A stretch of DNA of 64,000 nucleotides from Sinobacterium norvegicum (GCF_923077115.1 NZ_CAKLPX010000006.1:1-64000); one strand, 5' to 3'; shown: positions 42,967-53,356, counted from the stretch's first letter. Notes: generated from the sequence alone by a model not told the origin. Numbers and translations: made by a program.

Positions 42967-44184
42967 TTAATCTTGGTAGCGCTGGAACACAAGCGATGCG
43001 TTGGTGCCACCGAAGCCGAAGCTATTGGACATCACACGTTCAAGCTTAACGCCATCTTGGCGCTCGGTAACGATCGGCATGCCCTGGGCTTCATCGTCCA
43101 GTTGAGAGACGTTGGCCGAGGCTGTGATGAAATCGTTCTCTTGCATGATGAGACTGTATATTGATTCCTGCACGCCGGCGGCGCCTAAAGAGTGCCCCGA
43201 CAGAGACTTGGTCGAGCTAATCTGAGGGATGTCGCTGCCGAAGGCCTGCTTCATTGCGCGCAGCTCTGGGATATCGCCGGCGGGGGTGCTGGTACCGTGG
43301 GCATTGATGTAATCGATAGAGCCTTCGACAGTGCTTAATGCTTGTTGCATACAGCGTACCGCGCCTTCACCCGATGGCGCGACCATGTCGTAGCCATCAG
43401 AGGTGGCGCCATAGCCAACAACTTCGGCATAAATCTTAGCGCCGCGGGCCTTGGCGTGCTCGAGTTCTTCCAGTACCAGCATACCGCCGCCACCAGCAAT
43501 GACAAAACCGTCGCGGTCTGCATCGTAGGCTCGTGAGGCCTCCGTCGGTGTTTCATTACGCTTTGAGGACAGGGCCCCCATAGCATCAAACAGAGAACTC
43601 ATGGTCCAGTGCAGCTCTTCAGCACCGCCGGCAAAGACAATATCTTGCTTGTTAAGTTGTATTTGTTCCATCGCGTTGCCAATACAGTGTGCGCTGGTAG
43701 AACAGGCGGAAGAGATCGAGTAGTTCACGCCTTTTATTTTGAAGGGGGTTGCCAGACAGGCTGACACAGTCGACCCCATGGTCTGAGTAACACGATAAGG
43801 GCCGACACGCTTGATACCCTTGGCGCGTAGGATGTCTGCAGCTTCCGTTTGGCTGGCGGCAGAGGCGCCACCTGAACCCGCGATAATGCCGGTGCGGATA
43901 TTGGAAACCTGGTCATCGCTTAGGCTAGAGTCATCGATTGCCTGTTGCATAGCAATGTAGGCATAGGCTGCCGCATCACCCATAAAGCGGAGTTGTTTGC
44001 GATCGATATGCTCTTTAAAGTCGATAACTGGTGTGCCGCTGACGTGGCTGCGAAAGCCTAAATCTTTGTATTCTTCATTGAAAGAAATACCAGAGCGGCC
44101 TTCAAAAAGAGATTCTTTGACCTCTTCCTTATTGTTGCCAAGACAAGAAACTATACCAAGTCCTGTAACTACAACCCTTCTCAT
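42967..44184 (-). CDS. fabB: 3-oxoacyl-ACP synthase I
   Basis: The condensing enzyme needed to elongate unsaturated acyl chains. The 405-residue product has the active-site Cys in [13 protein letters not shown], and the two catalytic His in [11 protein letters not shown] and [19 protein letters not shown] precedes ATG 44184. It lies 68 nt after fabA on the same strand, the standard fabAB operon of gammaproteobacteria that make unsaturated fatty acids anaerobically. Confidence 0.97.
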   Translation of the reverse strand: MRRVVVTGLGIVSCLGNNKEEVKESLFEGRSGISFNEEYKDLGFRSHVSGTPVIDFKEHIDRKQLRFMGDAAAYAYIAMQQAIDDSSLSDDQVSNIRTGIIAGSGGASAASQTEAADILRAKGIKRVGPYRVTQTMGSTVSACLATPFKIKGVNYSISSACSTSAHCIGNAMEQIQLNKQDIVFAGGAEELHWTMSSLFDAMGALSSKRNETPTEASRAYDADRDGFVIAGGGGMLVLEELEHAKARGAKIYAEVVGYGATSDGYDMVAPSGEGAVRCMQQALSTVEGSIDYINAHGTSTPAGDIPELRAMKQAFGSDIPQISSTKSLSGHSLGAAGVQESIYSLIMQENDFITASANVSQLDDEAQGMPIVTERQDGVKLERVMSNSFGFGGTNASLVFQRYQD

Positions 44185-44252
44185 AACTGCCTCTTAGCTG
44201 TTTAGCTGTATCAATTTTGAAACGAATACGGAATTAAGTTATCCGTAAAAAA

Positions 44253-44786
44253 TTAAAAGTTCTCAGTGGTTGAAAACAATCCAACACGCAAGTCTTTTGC
44301 GCTGTAGATAACCTCACCATCAACGGAAACGGTGCCATCGGCTATGCCCATAATTAATTTACGCTCAATGACTCTTTTCAGCGTCAAGGTGTAGGTCACC
44401 TTACCAGCGGTAGGCAGAACCTGACCGGTAAACTTTAACTCGCCGACGCCGAGAGCGCGGCCCTGGCCTTTATTACCCTTCCAACCGAGGAAAAAGCCGA
44501 CCAATTGCCACAGTGCATCTAGCCCTAGGCAGCCGGGCATGACTGGGTCGCCAGGAAAGTGGCATTCGAAGAACCAGAGGTCGGGGTTAATGTCGAGCTC
44601 GGCAACAATTTCGCCCTTGCCATTAGCGCCACCGTCGACCGTAATGCTGGTAATGCGATCGACCATTAACATATTATCGACGGGTAATTGTGCGTTACCG
44701 GGGCCAAACAGGCGACCGTGACCACATTCTATTAGGTCTTCTTTGGTAAAGCTGTTGATATGAGTTAATCCGGTCTTTTCAGTCAT
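44253..44786 (-). CDS. fabA: 3-hydroxydecanoyl-ACP dehydratase/isomerase
   Basis: It dehydrates 3-hydroxydecanoyl-ACP and isomerises the trans-2 product to cis-3, starting unsaturated fatty acids. The 177-residue hot-dog-fold protein has the catalytic His in [14 protein letters not shown] and the Asp in [16 protein letters not shown]. The FabA-type spacing distinguishes it from FabZ. It leads the fabA-fabB operon. Confidence 0.97.
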   Translation of the reverse strand: MTEKTGLTHINSFTKEDLIECGHGRLFGPGNAQLPVDNMLMVDRITSITVDGGANGKGEIVAELDINPDLWFFECHFPGDPVMPGCLGLDALWQLVGFFLGWKGNKGQGRALGVGELKFTGQVLPTAGKVTYTLTLKRVIERKLIMGIADGTVSVDGEVIYSAKDLRVGLFSTTENF

Positions 44787-45110
44787 CGTCGGTATCGGTC
44801 TCTTGGTCAGGTGCTTAATGGGTAATAGTTATTGTGGAAATTGCACTCGCTAAGCCAACCATTGTAACGGTTTACGGTGGGCTGTCTAGTCGCGTAAGGG
44901 TGAACTTAAGCAAACGAAACAGGGCTGTACAACACGATTTTAGGGACTTCGCGGAAATTGCTCTGCATATCGTGCATGTTCTAATTGTCTCGCTGATGTT
45001 TTAGCGAAGTAGTCAATGGGTTACAATCCTATTATTTTTATAAAAACTGCCAATTAACCAATGTTTTTTGCTGTAGACATATAACTTTTTATTTTTTTAG
45101 AGGGAATTTT
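44787..45110. other. Divergent intergenic region between fabA and manC
   Basis: 324 bp without a gene. It must hold the leftward fabAB promoter and the rightward manC promoter. A TATTAT at 45030-45035 is a possible manC -10 element, but I see no convincing -35 partner. No clear FabR, FadR or other known operator could be identified by eye. AGAGGGA just before 45111 is the manC Shine-Dalgarno. Confidence 0.6.
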
Positions 45111-46523
45111 ATGATTCATCCGATTCTGCTTTGTGGGGGTGTGGGGAGTAGGCTTTGGCCTGTATCGAGGGGCTTGTTTCCCAAGCAATATATTAATTTG
45201 GTCGACCCCGATGAATCGATGTTGCAGCAGACTATCTCACGCTTGGCGGGTCTGGAATTGGCGCCGCCGATAGTCGTTTGTAATGACGAGCATCGCTTTT
45301 TGGTGGCAGAACAGTTGCGTCAGTTAGGCATCGATGATGCGACGATTTTGCTGGAGCCCATGGGGCGAAACACCGGCCCTGCTGTTGCCTTGGCGGCCTA
45401 TGCCGCGCAGTTGAAGGACGATACGGCGACGCTGTTAGTCCTGCCTGCCGACCATGTGATCGAGCAACATCATTCTTTTCAGGCTGTGGTAGCGCAGGCC
45501 GCTGCCGTTGCTGAGCAAGATAAGTTGGTGACTTTTGGCATTGTGGCTTCTGGGCCAGAGACCGGCTATGGCTATATTGAGCGTGGTGAAAAACTGGATG
45601 AGACGTCTTTTGCTGTGGCTCGCTTTGTCGAAAAGCCGAACCTTGCCACTGCGACAGAATATTTGGCCACAGGTAACTATGACTGGAATAGCGGGATGTT
45701 TGTCTTCAAGGCGAACACATTTTTAGCCGAGTTAAACCATTGTGCGCCTCAGATGGCCGCGTCAACCAAACTGGCCTTTGATAACCGTGGTGGAGATATG
45801 GATTTTATCCGTATTCATGCTGAAGACTTTGCCGCCTGCCCCAGTGACTCGATAGATTATGCGGTTATGGAAAAGACCGACAATGCTGTCGTCATTCCGT
45901 TAGATGCAGGCTGGAGTGATGTTGGGGCGTGGAACTCTCTGTGGGAGGTCAGTGAGCAGGATGATAATGCCAATGTTTGCCGCGGTGATGTGATGACCCA
46001 TAATGTCAGTAACAGCTATATCCGAAGCGACCAGCGTCTTGTGGCCGCGGTAGGTGTCAGCGATATTGTGGTAGTGGAAACCGCCGATGCCGTATTGGTT
46101 GCAGATAAAAACCAGGTGCAGGATGTTAAGCACATTGTCAACCAGCTTAAGGCTGATGGTCGGGATGAGACCCATGCTCACACCAAGGTGTATCGCCCTT
46201 GGGGAAGCTATGAATCCATCGCCAATGACAGGCGCTTTCAGGTAAAGCGGATTGTTGTCACCCCGGGGCAGACTCTGTCTTTGCAGATGCATCACCACCG
46301 TGCCGAACACTGGGTTGTGGTCAGTGGCAGTGCGCTGGTTGAGTGCGACGGTAAAGAATTTTTATTGGCTGAAGATCAGTCGACTTATATACCGCTCGGG
46401 CATAAACATCGACTGTCTAACCCCGGCGTAATTCCGCTGGAATTGATAGAGGTGCAGAGTGGTAGCTACCTCGGCGAAGACGATATTGTTCGCTTTGAAG
46501 ACGTTTATGGCCGCTCGGAGTAA
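45111..46523 (+). CDS. manC: Mannose-1-phosphate guanylyltransferase / mannose-6-phosphate isomerase
   Basis: A bifunctional type II enzyme making mannose-6-P and GDP-mannose for exopolysaccharide or O-antigen. The 470-residue product has the nucleotidyltransferase domain (about 1-340) with the pyrophosphorylase motif CGGVGSRLWPVSRGLFPKQY-like start and FVEKPN, and a C-terminal cupin isomerase domain with LSLQMHHHRAEHWVVVSGSA. It belongs with manB, 45 nt downstream. AlgA/CpsB are homologues. Confidence 0.93.
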   Translation: MIHPILLCGGVGSRLWPVSRGLFPKQYINLVDPDESMLQQTISRLAGLELAPPIVVCNDEHRFLVAEQLRQLGIDDATILLEPMGRNTGPAVALAAYAAQLKDDTATLLVLPADHVIEQHHSFQAVVAQAAAVAEQDKLVTFGIVASGPETGYGYIERGEKLDETSFAVARFVEKPNLATATEYLATGNYDWNSGMFVFKANTFLAELNHCAPQMAASTKLAFDNRGGDMDFIRIHAEDFAACPSDSIDYAVMEKTDNAVVIPLDAGWSDVGAWNSLWEVSEQDDNANVCRGDVMTHNVSNSYIRSDQRLVAAVGVSDIVVVETADAVLVADKNQVQDVKHIVNQLKADGRDETHAHTKVYRPWGSYESIANDRRFQVKRIVVTPGQTLSLQMHHHRAEHWVVVSGSALVECDGKEFLLAEDQSTYIPLGHKHRLSNPGVIPLELIEVQSGSYLGEDDIVRFEDVYGRSE

Positions 46524-46568
46524 GGCGGTAACCAAACACCTGATTTAATAATGGAAATTTAGATTGTT

Positions 46569-47924
46569 ATGAGTAACGCGATTAAATGTTTTAAGGCCTA
46601 TGATGTTCGTGGTCGTATCCCGGATGAGTTAAACGATGATATCGCCTACCGTATTGGGCGGGGTTATGCCAAGGTATTGCAGCCAAAGAAGGTTATCGTC
46701 GGCTATGATATTCGTCTCACCAGTGTTGCCATCTCAACGGCTGTAATCAATGGCTTGCGAGATGAGGGGGTCGATGTCTATTGTATCGGCCTGTGTGGTA
46801 CCGAAGAAGTTTATTTTGCCACGTCTCATGAGAAGATGGACGGTGGTATTGCAGTGACGGCCAGTCATAACCCGAAAGATTACAACGGCATGAAGTTTGT
46901 CCGTGAAGAGTCGAAACCTATCAGCGGCGATACCGGGCTATTTGATATTCAGGCAGCTGCCGAGCGCAATGAGTTTAGCGATGCACCGGTGCGCGGCCAA
47001 TTGATAGAAATCGATACCCGCCCAGCCTACGTGCAACACCTGCTGACCTATGTTAGTGGCGATACGATGAAACCGCTGAAACTGGTGGCAACAGCGGGTA
47101 ATGGCGGCGCCAGTATCGCCCTTGATGCCATTGAGCCTGAGTTGCCAATAGAGTTTATTAAGGTGCATCATCAGCCGGACGGCAATTTCCCCAATGGTGT
47201 CCCTAACCCGCTGTTGGAAGAAAATCGCAGGCCGACTGCTGAAGCCGTGGTGGCTAACAAGGCTGACTTTGGCATTGCCTGGGATGGTGATTTTGACCGT
47301 TGCTTCTTCTTCGATGAGACGGGGGCGTTTATTGAGGGCTATTATGTCGTCGGCTTGTTAGCTGAGGCCTATCTGCAGAAAAATCCGGGTGAGTCGGTTG
47401 TGCATGACCCTCGCCTGACATGGAATACCGTTGATATTGTCGAGACGAATAAGGGGGTGGCAATCGAGTGTAAAACAGGCCACGCTTTCATTAAAGAGCG
47501 GATGCGCAAAGAGAATGCCATCTATGGTGGCGAGATGAGCGCCCACCATTACTTCCGTGAATTTGCCTACTGCGACAGCGGCATGATTCCCTGGTTGTTG
47601 GTGGCTCAATTGGTCAGCGACAGCGGTAAGACTTTATCACAGCTGGTGGCGGAGCGTGTTGCTGCCTATCCCTGTAGCGGTGAGATCAATAGCACGGTTA
47701 AAGATGCCAAGGCCTTGATTGAGCAAATAGAAACGATATATGCCGGCGATGCGGTGTCTGTTGAGCATACCGATGGGCTAAGTGTTGCCTACAGCGATTG
47801 GCGCTTTAATGTACGCATGTCTAATACTGAGCCGGTATTGCGTTTAAATGTTGAAAGTCGTGGCAGCGTTAGCTTGATGAAAGAAAAAACAGCAGATTTG
47901 CTGGCCATTATCGAGGCGCAATAG
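46569..47924 (+). CDS. manB: Phosphomannomutase
   Basis: Interconverts mannose-6-P and mannose-1-P, feeding ManC. The 451-residue alpha-D-phosphohexomutase has the phosphoserine loop [20 protein letters not shown], the metal-binding [14 protein letters not shown], the sugar-binding [19 protein letters not shown] and the phosphate-binding [15 protein letters not shown]. Similar to CpsG/ManB; phosphoglucomutase activity as in AlgC cannot be excluded. Confidence 0.92.
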   Translation: MSNAIKCFKAYDVRGRIPDELNDDIAYRIGRGYAKVLQPKKVIVGYDIRLTSVAISTAVINGLRDEGVDVYCIGLCGTEEVYFATSHEKMDGGIAVTASHNPKDYNGMKFVREESKPISGDTGLFDIQAAAERNEFSDAPVRGQLIEIDTRPAYVQHLLTYVSGDTMKPLKLVATAGNGGASIALDAIEPELPIEFIKVHHQPDGNFPNGVPNPLLEENRRPTAEAVVANKADFGIAWDGDFDRCFFFDETGAFIEGYYVVGLLAEAYLQKNPGESVVHDPRLTWNTVDIVETNKGVAIECKTGHAFIKERMRKENAIYGGEMSAHHYFREFAYCDSGMIPWLLVAQLVSDSGKTLSQLVAERVAAYPCSGEINSTVKDAKALIEQIETIYAGDAVSVEHTDGLSVAYSDWRFNVRMSNTEPVLRLNVESRGSVSLMKEKTADLLAIIEAQ

Positions 47925-47949
47925 ATAGGGCATTCGGCGGCGCCGATAT

Positions 47950-49545
47950 TTAGCGCCGCTGGTTCTTTTGTTGATATCTTTTGATCATTGCCAGGGTGGA
48001 GCCGTCTAGGTCGGCCAGTGCTTCCGGTTTTCCCTGAATTGCCTCATCGACTTGCTGGCCAATTCTCTTGCCGAGTTCCACGCCCCACTGATCGAAGGGG
48101 TTGATATCCCAAAACACACTGCAGACAAATGTTTTGTGTTCGTAGAGCGCTAGAATTTCACCCAGCGTAAAGGCATCGAGCTGGTCGAAGCTGATAATGG
48201 TGCTGGGCATATTGCCGTGCATGACTTTATGTGGGGCCAGGGTGCTGATGTCTTTCTCGTTATAGCCATCGAGGCGCATCCGATACTCAGCATCGGCTAA
48301 GCTTTGCCCCGTCATTAATACTCGGCTTTGAGCCAGGCAATTAGCAACGAGTTTCTGATGAGCGATTGGGCAGTTATCACCGGCTGATAGCGGGAGTAGG
48401 AAGTCTACGGTGACGGTCTGTGTGCCCTGGTGAAGCAACTGATGATAAGAGTGTTGACCATCTGTGCCGGCGGTGCCCCAAACAATCGGATTGGTGTCAG
48501 ACAGCACGGGGCTGCCATCACGCCTGACCGATTTGCCATTACTTTCCATACATAATTGCTGCAAATAACTCGGCAGCTTTCTGAGGGCATAACAATAGGG
48601 AATGACCGCATGGCTGCGGGCGCCCATAAAGTTGCCATACCAGATCTCAAGCACGGCGAGAATGGTCGGCAAATTTTCTGTGAAAGGGGCTTGTTGAAAG
48701 TGCTGATCCATGACATGAGCACCGGCAAGCAGTTGTTGAAAGGCCTGTTTGCCAGCGCAGAGCATGGTGGATAAGCCGATGCATGACCACAGCGAGTAGC
48801 GCCCGCCAACCCAGTCCCACATGGGTAAAATGCAATCGGTGGCAACGCCAAAATCGACCGCCTTGTTGTGGTTGCTGGTAATGGCAATAAAGTGTTGGTC
48901 GCTGCCTGTGCCGACTGATGACGAGGCCAGCCAGCGCTGAGCATGCCGGGCATTGGTCAGTGTTTCTTCGGTGGCAAAGGACTTCGATGCCACGATGAAA
49001 AGTGTGGTTTCGGGCGATAGCTTGGCGAGGGTTTTGTTAATCTCGGCGCTGTCGAGATTGGAGATGAAGTAAGCGTTGATACCGGCCTGCTTATTCTTCA
49101 GGACGTCGGCAGCAAGTCTTGGCCCTAAATCTGAGCCACCAATACCAATATTAACAACATCGGTAAAGCGCTGACCGCTGGCTCCCGTTTTATTGGCCGA
49201 TAAGATGTCGTCGCAGAGCTGGTAGCAAGAGGCCAAGGTTTGCTCGATGAGCGGATCCGCGGGCACGTCTCTAAGGCGGGTGTGGTGAGCCGCACGCTGC
49301 TCAGTATTGTTAATCAGCTCACCGCTAAACAGGCGCTGAATCCATGAGTGAAGATCGAGCGTATCGAATTGCTGCTGAAAGGCTGACAGTACATTATTAG
49401 AGATTAAGTTTTTTGAGTAATCGATCGATAGGCTTTGGCTACGCGCACTGAATGCTTCTGCGCGCATAGAGTCTTTGTCAAACAGCTCGGAGATGGTTTG
49501 TTGTTTAAGTTCGTCGCTGAGCCGGGATAAATCTGTGGGTTTCAT
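47950..49545 (-). CDS. pgi: Glucose-6-phosphate isomerase
   Basis: Interconverts glucose-6-P and fructose-6-P, the latter being the precursor of GDP-mannose. The 531-residue product carries NIGIGGSDLGPR, the signature WDWVGGRYSLWSCIGLS, GKSVRRDG and NPFDQWGVELGK. Convergent with manB. Upstream lies a large imperfect inverted repeat and then prsR in the same orientation. A TATAAA at 49588-49593 (minus strand) may be part of its own promoter. Confidence 0.97.
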   Translation of the reverse strand: MKPTDLSRLSDELKQQTISELFDKDSMRAEAFSARSQSLSIDYSKNLISNNVLSAFQQQFDTLDLHSWIQRLFSGELINNTEQRAAHHTRLRDVPADPLIEQTLASCYQLCDDILSANKTGASGQRFTDVVNIGIGGSDLGPRLAADVLKNKQAGINAYFISNLDSAEINKTLAKLSPETTLFIVASKSFATEETLTNARHAQRWLASSSVGTGSDQHFIAITSNHNKAVDFGVATDCILPMWDWVGGRYSLWSCIGLSTMLCAGKQAFQQLLAGAHVMDQHFQQAPFTENLPTILAVLEIWYGNFMGARSHAVIPYCYALRKLPSYLQQLCMESNGKSVRRDGSPVLSDTNPIVWGTAGTDGQHSYHQLLHQGTQTVTVDFLLPLSAGDNCPIAHQKLVANCLAQSRVLMTGQSLADAEYRMRLDGYNEKDISTLAPHKVMHGNMPSTIISFDQLDAFTLGEILALYEHKTFVCSVFWDINPFDQWGVELGKRIGQQVDEAIQGKPEALADLDGSTLAMIKRYQQKNQRR

Positions 49546-49606
49546 AATGCCTAACAGTCGATTGTAGTTGCGGCGGTATAGCGCTTATTTATAGGCGTTT
49601 TCTAGT

Positions 49607-49652
49607 CACTATGCGCCATGACGCTTACATGCAGGTCTCATGACGCATAGTG
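49607..49652. repeat. Imperfect inverted repeat between pgi and prsR
   Basis: Arms of 14 bp, CACTATGCGCCATG (49607-49620) and CATGACGCATAGTG (49639-49652), with one mismatch and an 18-nt spacer. CATGACGC also occurs twice as a direct repeat (49617 and 49639). No U tract follows in the minus direction, so it is an operator candidate upstream of pgi or an mRNA 3'-end structure of prsR rather than a standard terminator. Confidence 0.8.
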
Positions 49653-49657
49653 TCCGG

Positions 49658-51049
49658 CTACAGGTCAGCTGTCGAAACGGTTCGCATCGGGGAGTCGGGG
49701 ATTTGAATCTCATACTTTTTCACCAGGTCATACAGCGTCGGCCGAGTGATACCCAATAGCTTCGCGGCGGCGGAAATATTGCCGGCGGTGATATAGAGGG
49801 CCTTGTTGATCGCTTGTTGCTCTGCTTCGTAGCGTACCTTGCGCAGGTTGATGCTCAAGTCTTTGGCTGATTCTAGGCAGAGGTCGGCAGCGGATATTTT
49901 CTTGCCCTCGCACATAATAACGGCGCGACGTATTTTGTTTTCCATCTCGCGAATATTGCCAGGCCAATTGTAGCTCTCAATAGCGGCCGTAGCTTCGCTA
50001 TTAAAGCCGGCAATACCTCGATTTTGCTGTTCGTTAAACTGCTGTAACAAGTGCCTGGCCAATAGGATTTTATCACCATTACGCACACGGAGAGGGGGGA
50101 TGTTAATCACCATTTCGCTGATGCGGTAATAGAGGTCTTCACGGAAGTCACCATCGGCAACCATGGTTTCAAGGTCTTTGTTGGTGGCGCAGACAACACG
50201 CACGTCGACAGCAATTGTCTCGCGACCCCCGACGCGCTCAATTTCGCGCTCTTGCAAAAAACGCAGCAATTTGGCCTGCAGTGGCAGTGGCATATCGCCG
50301 ATTTCGTCGAGGAATAGGGTACCGTTGTGGGCAGTTTCAACCTTGCCGGGGGTGGTTTTGTTGGCACCGGTAAAGGCGCCTCGTTCGTGGCCAAATAATT
50401 CGCTCTCCATCAGCGCCTCGGGAACGGCGGCGCAGTTAATAGCAATAAAGCGATGCTCGTTTCGAGGGCTGGAGTGGTGGATGGCCTTGGCCAGCACCTC
50501 CTTACCAGTGCCGCTCTCGCCAAGCAGCAGACTGGTAATATTGGTGGGGGCAATTTTCTCGATGGTTTGGCAGATACGCAGCATTGCTGGGTCGGAGGCA
50601 ATCAGGCCGTTAAGATTACTGTGTGATTGTGATTGTAGACGGCGGTTTTGCTCTTCCAGGTTGTAGATGTGAAATGCGCGATTAACAATCAGATCCAAGG
50701 CCTCTGTGTTGACCGGCTTTTCATAAAAGTCATAGGCTCCAAGATCGACGGCGCGGAGTGCGTTCTCGCGTTCATGATGGCCGGTAACAACAATAATTTT
50801 CGTGTTGGGGGCAAGGGCGAGAGTCTCTCTTACCGTTGCAAAACCTTCTTCGACGCCCTCGTCATCGGGCGGTAGTCCAAGATCTTGGACGACAACGGCA
50901 GGCTCCTCTTTGCGAATGGCGGCGATGGCTGATTGGCGATCGTTGGCCAGTACGACATGATAAGCATCGAAGTGCCAGCGCAACTGGCTCTGTAATCCAA
51001 TGTCATCCTCTACAATCAGTAATGTTGGCTTGTTATTGATTTTATTCAT
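49658..51049 (-). CDS. prsR: PrsR-type sigma-54 response regulator
   Basis: A 463-residue NtrC-family activator. Order: receiver (about 1-125; VEDD acidic pair, phospho-Asp in VVVQDLGLPP, Lys in YEKPVN), AAA+ domain (Walker A GESGTGKE, sigma-54 contact loop GAFTGA, Walker B LFLDEIGD), and a Fis-type HTH (NISAAAKLLGITRPTLYDL). The receiver and end resemble the regulators that pair with PrsK in PEP-CTERM/exosortase genomes. Encoded 11 nt after prsK. Confidence is high for the class, somewhat lower for the PrsR subfamily. Confidence 0.85.
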   Translation of the reverse strand: MNKINNKPTLLIVEDDIGLQSQLRWHFDAYHVVLANDRQSAIAAIRKEEPAVVVQDLGLPPDDEGVEEGFATVRETLALAPNTKIIVVTGHHERENALRAVDLGAYDFYEKPVNTEALDLIVNRAFHIYNLEEQNRRLQSQSHSNLNGLIASDPAMLRICQTIEKIAPTNITSLLLGESGTGKEVLAKAIHHSSPRNEHRFIAINCAAVPEALMESELFGHERGAFTGANKTTPGKVETAHNGTLFLDEIGDMPLPLQAKLLRFLQEREIERVGGRETIAVDVRVVCATNKDLETMVADGDFREDLYYRISEMVINIPPLRVRNGDKILLARHLLQQFNEQQNRGIAGFNSEATAAIESYNWPGNIREMENKIRRAVIMCEGKKISAADLCLESAKDLSINLRKVRYEAEQQAINKALYITAGNISAAAKLLGITRPTLYDLVKKYEIQIPDSPMRTVSTADL

Positions 51050-51060
51050 TTTCTGACTTC

Positions 51061-53115
51061 CTAGTAATCGCTGGTCTCTAATAGTGGGACGGCGATGTTA
51101 AATACGCTGCCTTTGTGCAGTTCGCTGCTGACGCTGAGTTCGCCTTGTAGGCTGTGAATATATTCTCTGGCTTGGAACACGCCTATGCCCATGCCTTTTC
51201 CTGATTTAGTGGTTTCAAACGGCTTAAAGAGTCGTTGACGGATGAAGGTCTCGCTCATGCCGCAGCCATTATCGGTGATGGCGATAGAGGCTCTATCGTT
51301 GTCGGTGCTAAGGTGGATGTTGATCTCACCGTTGTTAGGTGTCGCCTCCTGCGCGTTTTTAATCAGATGGGTTAAGACCATGGTAAAGGTGTCGATATCG
51401 GCATTGACTTCGAGAGTCTTTTCGCCGGCAAATGAAAATTGCGGCTGTGGGTAATCGAAGCGACATTTCTTAATTGCCTGTTGAATGACTTTTTCGAGTG
51501 GAATGGTCTGGTTGATACTGCGGCTTTGGCTTTGTAATTTGGTTAGCAGGCTGCTCATTCGGTTGACTGAGTTGTCGATGGTATTGATGGCATCCTCGAA
51601 AAATTCGGGGTTGTTTTTGTGTTTGGCGGCATTTTGAACTACCAGCGCTTGTTGGGCGATCAGGTTTTTCAAGTCGTGCATGATGAAGGCGGTCAATTTG
51701 TTGTAGGTGTCAAACTGGCGCGACTGAGAAAGCTGCTCTGAGGCTTCATGGCGGGCTAAATAGGAGGCGATTTGACGTCCCACCGTTTTCAATAAATCGA
51801 GATCCTCCCAGCTCAGTGGCTGTATCTTATTGGGCGGTTTTTGCAGACACATAAAGCCCAGTAGATCATTTTCATTGAGCAGCGCTAGCACGATCCACAG
51901 ATCTTTGATTTCTCTGGCCCAGCCTGGCAACAACAGGTTCTCGGGGTATTTTGTGCTCTGTGGCCCTATGGCTTCAAACACCCACTCTTTGTCACGCAGA
52001 GCATGGATGAACGGTGAGTCAACAGTTTGGATGGCAGCTTCCGGCAGTGGGCAGCGACTCTCGCAGCTGGGGATGTAGAGCTGGTGTTGGCGCTGCCACA
52101 AGGCGCCTCCAGGGCAGCCAAAGATATTAGCCACGGCTTTGATGGTGCGCTTTTGCAGATTATCTTGATCCACTGGCTGGGATAAGATTTGAATCAAGTT
52201 GAGCCACTCGTTACGGTAATCATATTTGTGGCTGAAGAAATGTTTGTTGATCAGCACCACGATGTAGGCACGGAATTGGCCGAGTGAGAATAATACGGCA
52301 ACCGATAAAATGGTGGTGAAGGTGAGAACCTGTTGTAGTGCGCCGCCCCATGAACCACCATAAATCTGCATGTAAAAGCCAACGCCGGCCATGACAAACA
52401 ACAGAATGCCGGCACTGGTAAGGCTGGTGGTATAGAACACAATCTTGCGTGAGAGGGTAAGCTGGGGGGTGTGTTTCTGTTTCAGTGTGAACAGAAAAAA
52501 CATACCGACAATGGCATAAATCCAGCCCCTGGCAAGCCAGCTATCGAGGGGGATGGCTTGAAATATCAGCGCCTGGGTATAGAGGTAAAGTTCATAGGCG
52601 AGCAGTGCAGCAAGCCCCCAGGAGAAGAACTTGATCGAATGCTTGTGGGCGTTGTTAATATTCTTGTAGAACTGCTCAATCAGGATAAGACTGATGATTG
52701 GCAGGATAATGTTGCACCAAATAACGGTCTCAGTAGCGTATATTTGTGTGTCGGTATTGTTCATGCCGTAACTGATAATGGCGAAAATCACAGTGGCGGA
52801 ATATACCACGGCGACCAGTCGGCGCAGAAACATAGGCAGTGCTTGCTGGGTTGTGTGTTTGGCTGTGTCAAACAGCGTCAGCAACCAAATGCCATAGAAA
52901 GCTAAATCGACAATCAGCAGTACGCTACCGGGTATGTCGTAGTGACTATAAAACAGTGCTGACAGGCATCGAACCATGGTAATAACGCAGGCGGCAACGA
53001 GCATGGTTGGGTAGTATTTTTGTCGTTGCAGCAAGACGCTTAACGGCACAAGCAGGGCGAATGCAAGTGCGCCGGAGGTATAGCTGATAGCTCCGATAGT
53101 GCTGCCGATATACAT
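51061..53115 (-). CDS. prsK: PrsK-type membrane histidine kinase
   Basis: A 684-residue sensor kinase. About eight N-terminal membrane helices (residues ~8-290), then a GAF-like domain (~330-480, with FGCPGGALWQRQ and WEDLDLLKTVGRQIASYL), then the kinase core: H-box FIMHDLKNLIAQ, N-box LTHLIKNAQEAT, G1 ITDNGCGMSE and G2 GKGMGIGVFQ. This layout matches the PrsK family found with PEP-CTERM sorting genes. Start ATG 53115 has only a weak, A-rich Shine-Dalgarno. A possible -10 (TATAAT, minus strand) lies at 53158-53163. Confidence 0.86.
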   Translation of the reverse strand: MYIGSTIGAISYTSGALAFALLVPLSVLLQRQKYYPTMLVAACVITMVRCLSALFYSHYDIPGSVLLIVDLAFYGIWLLTLFDTAKHTTQQALPMFLRRLVAVVYSATVIFAIISYGMNNTDTQIYATETVIWCNIILPIISLILIEQFYKNINNAHKHSIKFFSWGLAALLAYELYLYTQALIFQAIPLDSWLARGWIYAIVGMFFLFTLKQKHTPQLTLSRKIVFYTTSLTSAGILLFVMAGVGFYMQIYGGSWGGALQQVLTFTTILSVAVLFSLGQFRAYIVVLINKHFFSHKYDYRNEWLNLIQILSQPVDQDNLQKRTIKAVANIFGCPGGALWQRQHQLYIPSCESRCPLPEAAIQTVDSPFIHALRDKEWVFEAIGPQSTKYPENLLLPGWAREIKDLWIVLALLNENDLLGFMCLQKPPNKIQPLSWEDLDLLKTVGRQIASYLARHEASEQLSQSRQFDTYNKLTAFIMHDLKNLIAQQALVVQNAAKHKNNPEFFEDAINTIDNSVNRMSSLLTKLQSQSRSINQTIPLEKVIQQAIKKCRFDYPQPQFSFAGEKTLEVNADIDTFTMVLTHLIKNAQEATPNNGEINIHLSTDNDRASIAITDNGCGMSETFIRQRLFKPFETTKSGKGMGIGVFQAREYIHSLQGELSVSSELHKGSVFNIAVPLLETSDY

Positions 53116-53325
53116 GTTTTTTTTCTTTTTAATAAATGAGTAAGATCTAGCCTGATTATTATATTTTGACTGGCTAGTGAAGATTTACTCTCTTATTTTG
53201 TTAACAGAGTGTCAACGATATGGACGCATTTTTTAAAGGCTGGTGCTGATTCGGGGGGAAGTGTTACCGATGACTACATTAGGCGAGTAAATATGCCGGA
53301 AACTGTCGACTTACTATACACTTGA

Positions 53326-53356
53326 CCCCTCTGGCCTGCGGCGGAGGGGCGTTTTT
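53326..53356 (+). terminator. Orphan plus-strand terminator-like hairpin
   Basis: CCCCTC (53326-53331) pairs with GAGGGG (53344-53349), with an inner GCC/GGC, followed by CG and five Ts. It points rightward, yet both flanking genes (prsK, ispB) run leftward, so it terminates no known gene. Confidence 0.6.

Noticed and set aside
47937..47959. Terminator between manB and pgi
   Set aside because: A 7-bp GC-rich pairing overlaps the pgi stop codon but has no U tract in either direction, so I do not call it.
49546..49657. Sigma-54 promoter for pgi controlled by PrsR
   Set aside because: TGGCGC is present on the minus strand, but no GC dinucleotide stands at the required -12 position.
52471..52905. 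Plus-strand reading frame of 144 codons
   Set aside because: It lies wholly antisense within prsK and has no ribosome-binding site or family resemblance. The antisense frames at 50163-50666 (in prsR) and 855-1400 (in birA-coaX) were rejected for the same reason.
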